DNA of 13,064 bases, from contig JAFGPH010000091.1 of NCBI GenBank assembly GCA_016926135.1, positions 1 to 13,064 of the forward strand. The letters are read 5' to 3'. Source of the stretch: Deltaproteobacteria bacterium (GTDB lineage: Bacteria; Desulfobacterota; DSM-4660; Desulfatiglandales; HGW-15). Position 1 is the stretch's first letter; each line of letters starts with the position of its first letter. The position numbers and the translations under genes are program-made. Positions 12,872 through 13,064 of this stretch are shown piece after piece. The notes below the pieces were generated by a model. The model saw only the letters and a list, made by a program, of their open reading frames with translations, was not told the origin of the DNA and did no database searches.

Positions 12872-12884
12872 GTCCCTTCGGGAC
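12872..12884 (+). terminator. Small hairpin downstream of the protease gene
   Basis: GTCCC-TTC-GGGAC is a perfect 5-bp stem with a three-base loop, 73 bp after the protease stop. No T-run follows. It may be the first element of the structured repeat that begins at 12901. Confidence 0.3.
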
Positions 12885-12900
12885 CAGACACACACAGACT

Positions 12901-12962
12901 TTCGTCCGGACGACCCGTCCTCCGTAGCAGTGTACTGCGGAGGGTGGACTTGTCCGGACGAA
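12901..12962. repeat. Long imperfect inverted repeat with nested stem
   Basis: Perfect 11-bp outer arms TTCGTCCGGAC (12901-12911) and GTCCGGACGAA (12952-12962) enclose a second stem, CCTCCG (12919-12924) with CGGAGG (12938-12943), and an innermost GCAGT-GT-ACTGC (12927-12938). The innermost stem shares one base (12938) with the CGGAGG arm. The layered form suggests an intergenic repeat element or a structured RNA, not a protein-coding stretch. Confidence 0.6.
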
Positions 12963-12972
12963 GACATCTCAA

Positions 12973-13027
12973 GGCGTAGCACGCCTGCGCGCCGAAGCCC
13001 ACCCGGCTTCGCCCTGCGGGCTACGCC
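12973..13027. repeat. Second nested inverted repeat at the window end
   Basis: Outer arms GGCGTAGC (12973-12980) and GCTACGCC (13020-13027) are exact complements. Inside, CGAAGCC (12993-12999) pairs with GGCTTCG (13005-13011) around a 5-nt loop. It follows the previous repeat by 10 bp and is probably part of the same intergenic element. The final 37 bp show nothing further. Confidence 0.55.
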
Positions 13028-13064
13028 GCGGTCGCCTGGCGCCATTCCTCCCCGTGCTTCCACA

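Noticed and set aside
12833..13063. 76-codon minus-strand open frame at the window end
   Set aside because: It lies across the nested inverted repeats, whose structure explains the open frame better than a protein does.

Overview
The window looks like high-GC bacterial DNA, roughly 60-65% in most genes. The gene content (TAXI-type TRAP transporter, UbiD-family decarboxylase, molybdenum hydroxylase, DsrE protein, old-yellow-enzyme-like reductase) fits an anaerobic or facultative proteobacterium, most likely of the Desulfobacterota/deltaproteobacterial kind. That placement is inferred from gene content; there is no rRNA or marker gene to confirm it. I see no tRNA, rRNA, CRISPR array, transposase or phage gene.

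Layout. (A) 2-5612, plus strand, one probable transport and catabolism operon that starts before the window: the C-terminal end of a UbiD-family decarboxylase, a 74-residue zinc-ribbon protein, a xanthine-dehydrogenase-family molybdopterin subunit, a fused 4TM/12TM TRAP permease and its TAXI substrate-binding protein. (B) 5740-6663, plus strand, an MBL-fold hydrolase of the dihydropterin-phosphate-synthase-like type, possibly co-transcribed with A after a 127-bp gap rich in hairpins. (C) 6666-8781, minus strand, a creatininase-family amidohydrolase followed by a short old-yellow-enzyme-type reductase; this pair converges tail to tail on the MBL gene with only 2 bp between stop codons. (D) 8782-9162, a divergent control region with a terminator-like hairpin followed by ten T and a good extended -10 promoter. 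(E) 9163-10677, plus strand, a MatB-like acyl-CoA synthetase. (F) 10678-11322, a patchy, lower-GC part: a hairpin, a REP-like repeat, a probable gene relic and a DsrE-family gene on the minus strand. (G) 11617-12798, plus strand, an HtrA-like serine protease predicted to be a lipoprotein. (H) 12799-13064, a gene-free end made largely of nested inverted repeats.

How the genes may work together. Parts A-C together supply uptake of an organic acid, a molybdenum hydroxylase, a UbiD-type decarboxylase with a possible small zinc-binding subunit, a flavin ene-reductase and a cyclic-amide-hydrolase-like enzyme. This would suit breakdown of an aromatic or N-heteroaromatic carboxylate, with E possibly activating a dicarboxylate such as malonate at the end. 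The substrate is not readable from the sequence, and the FAD and iron-sulfur partners of the molybdenum subunit are not in the window.
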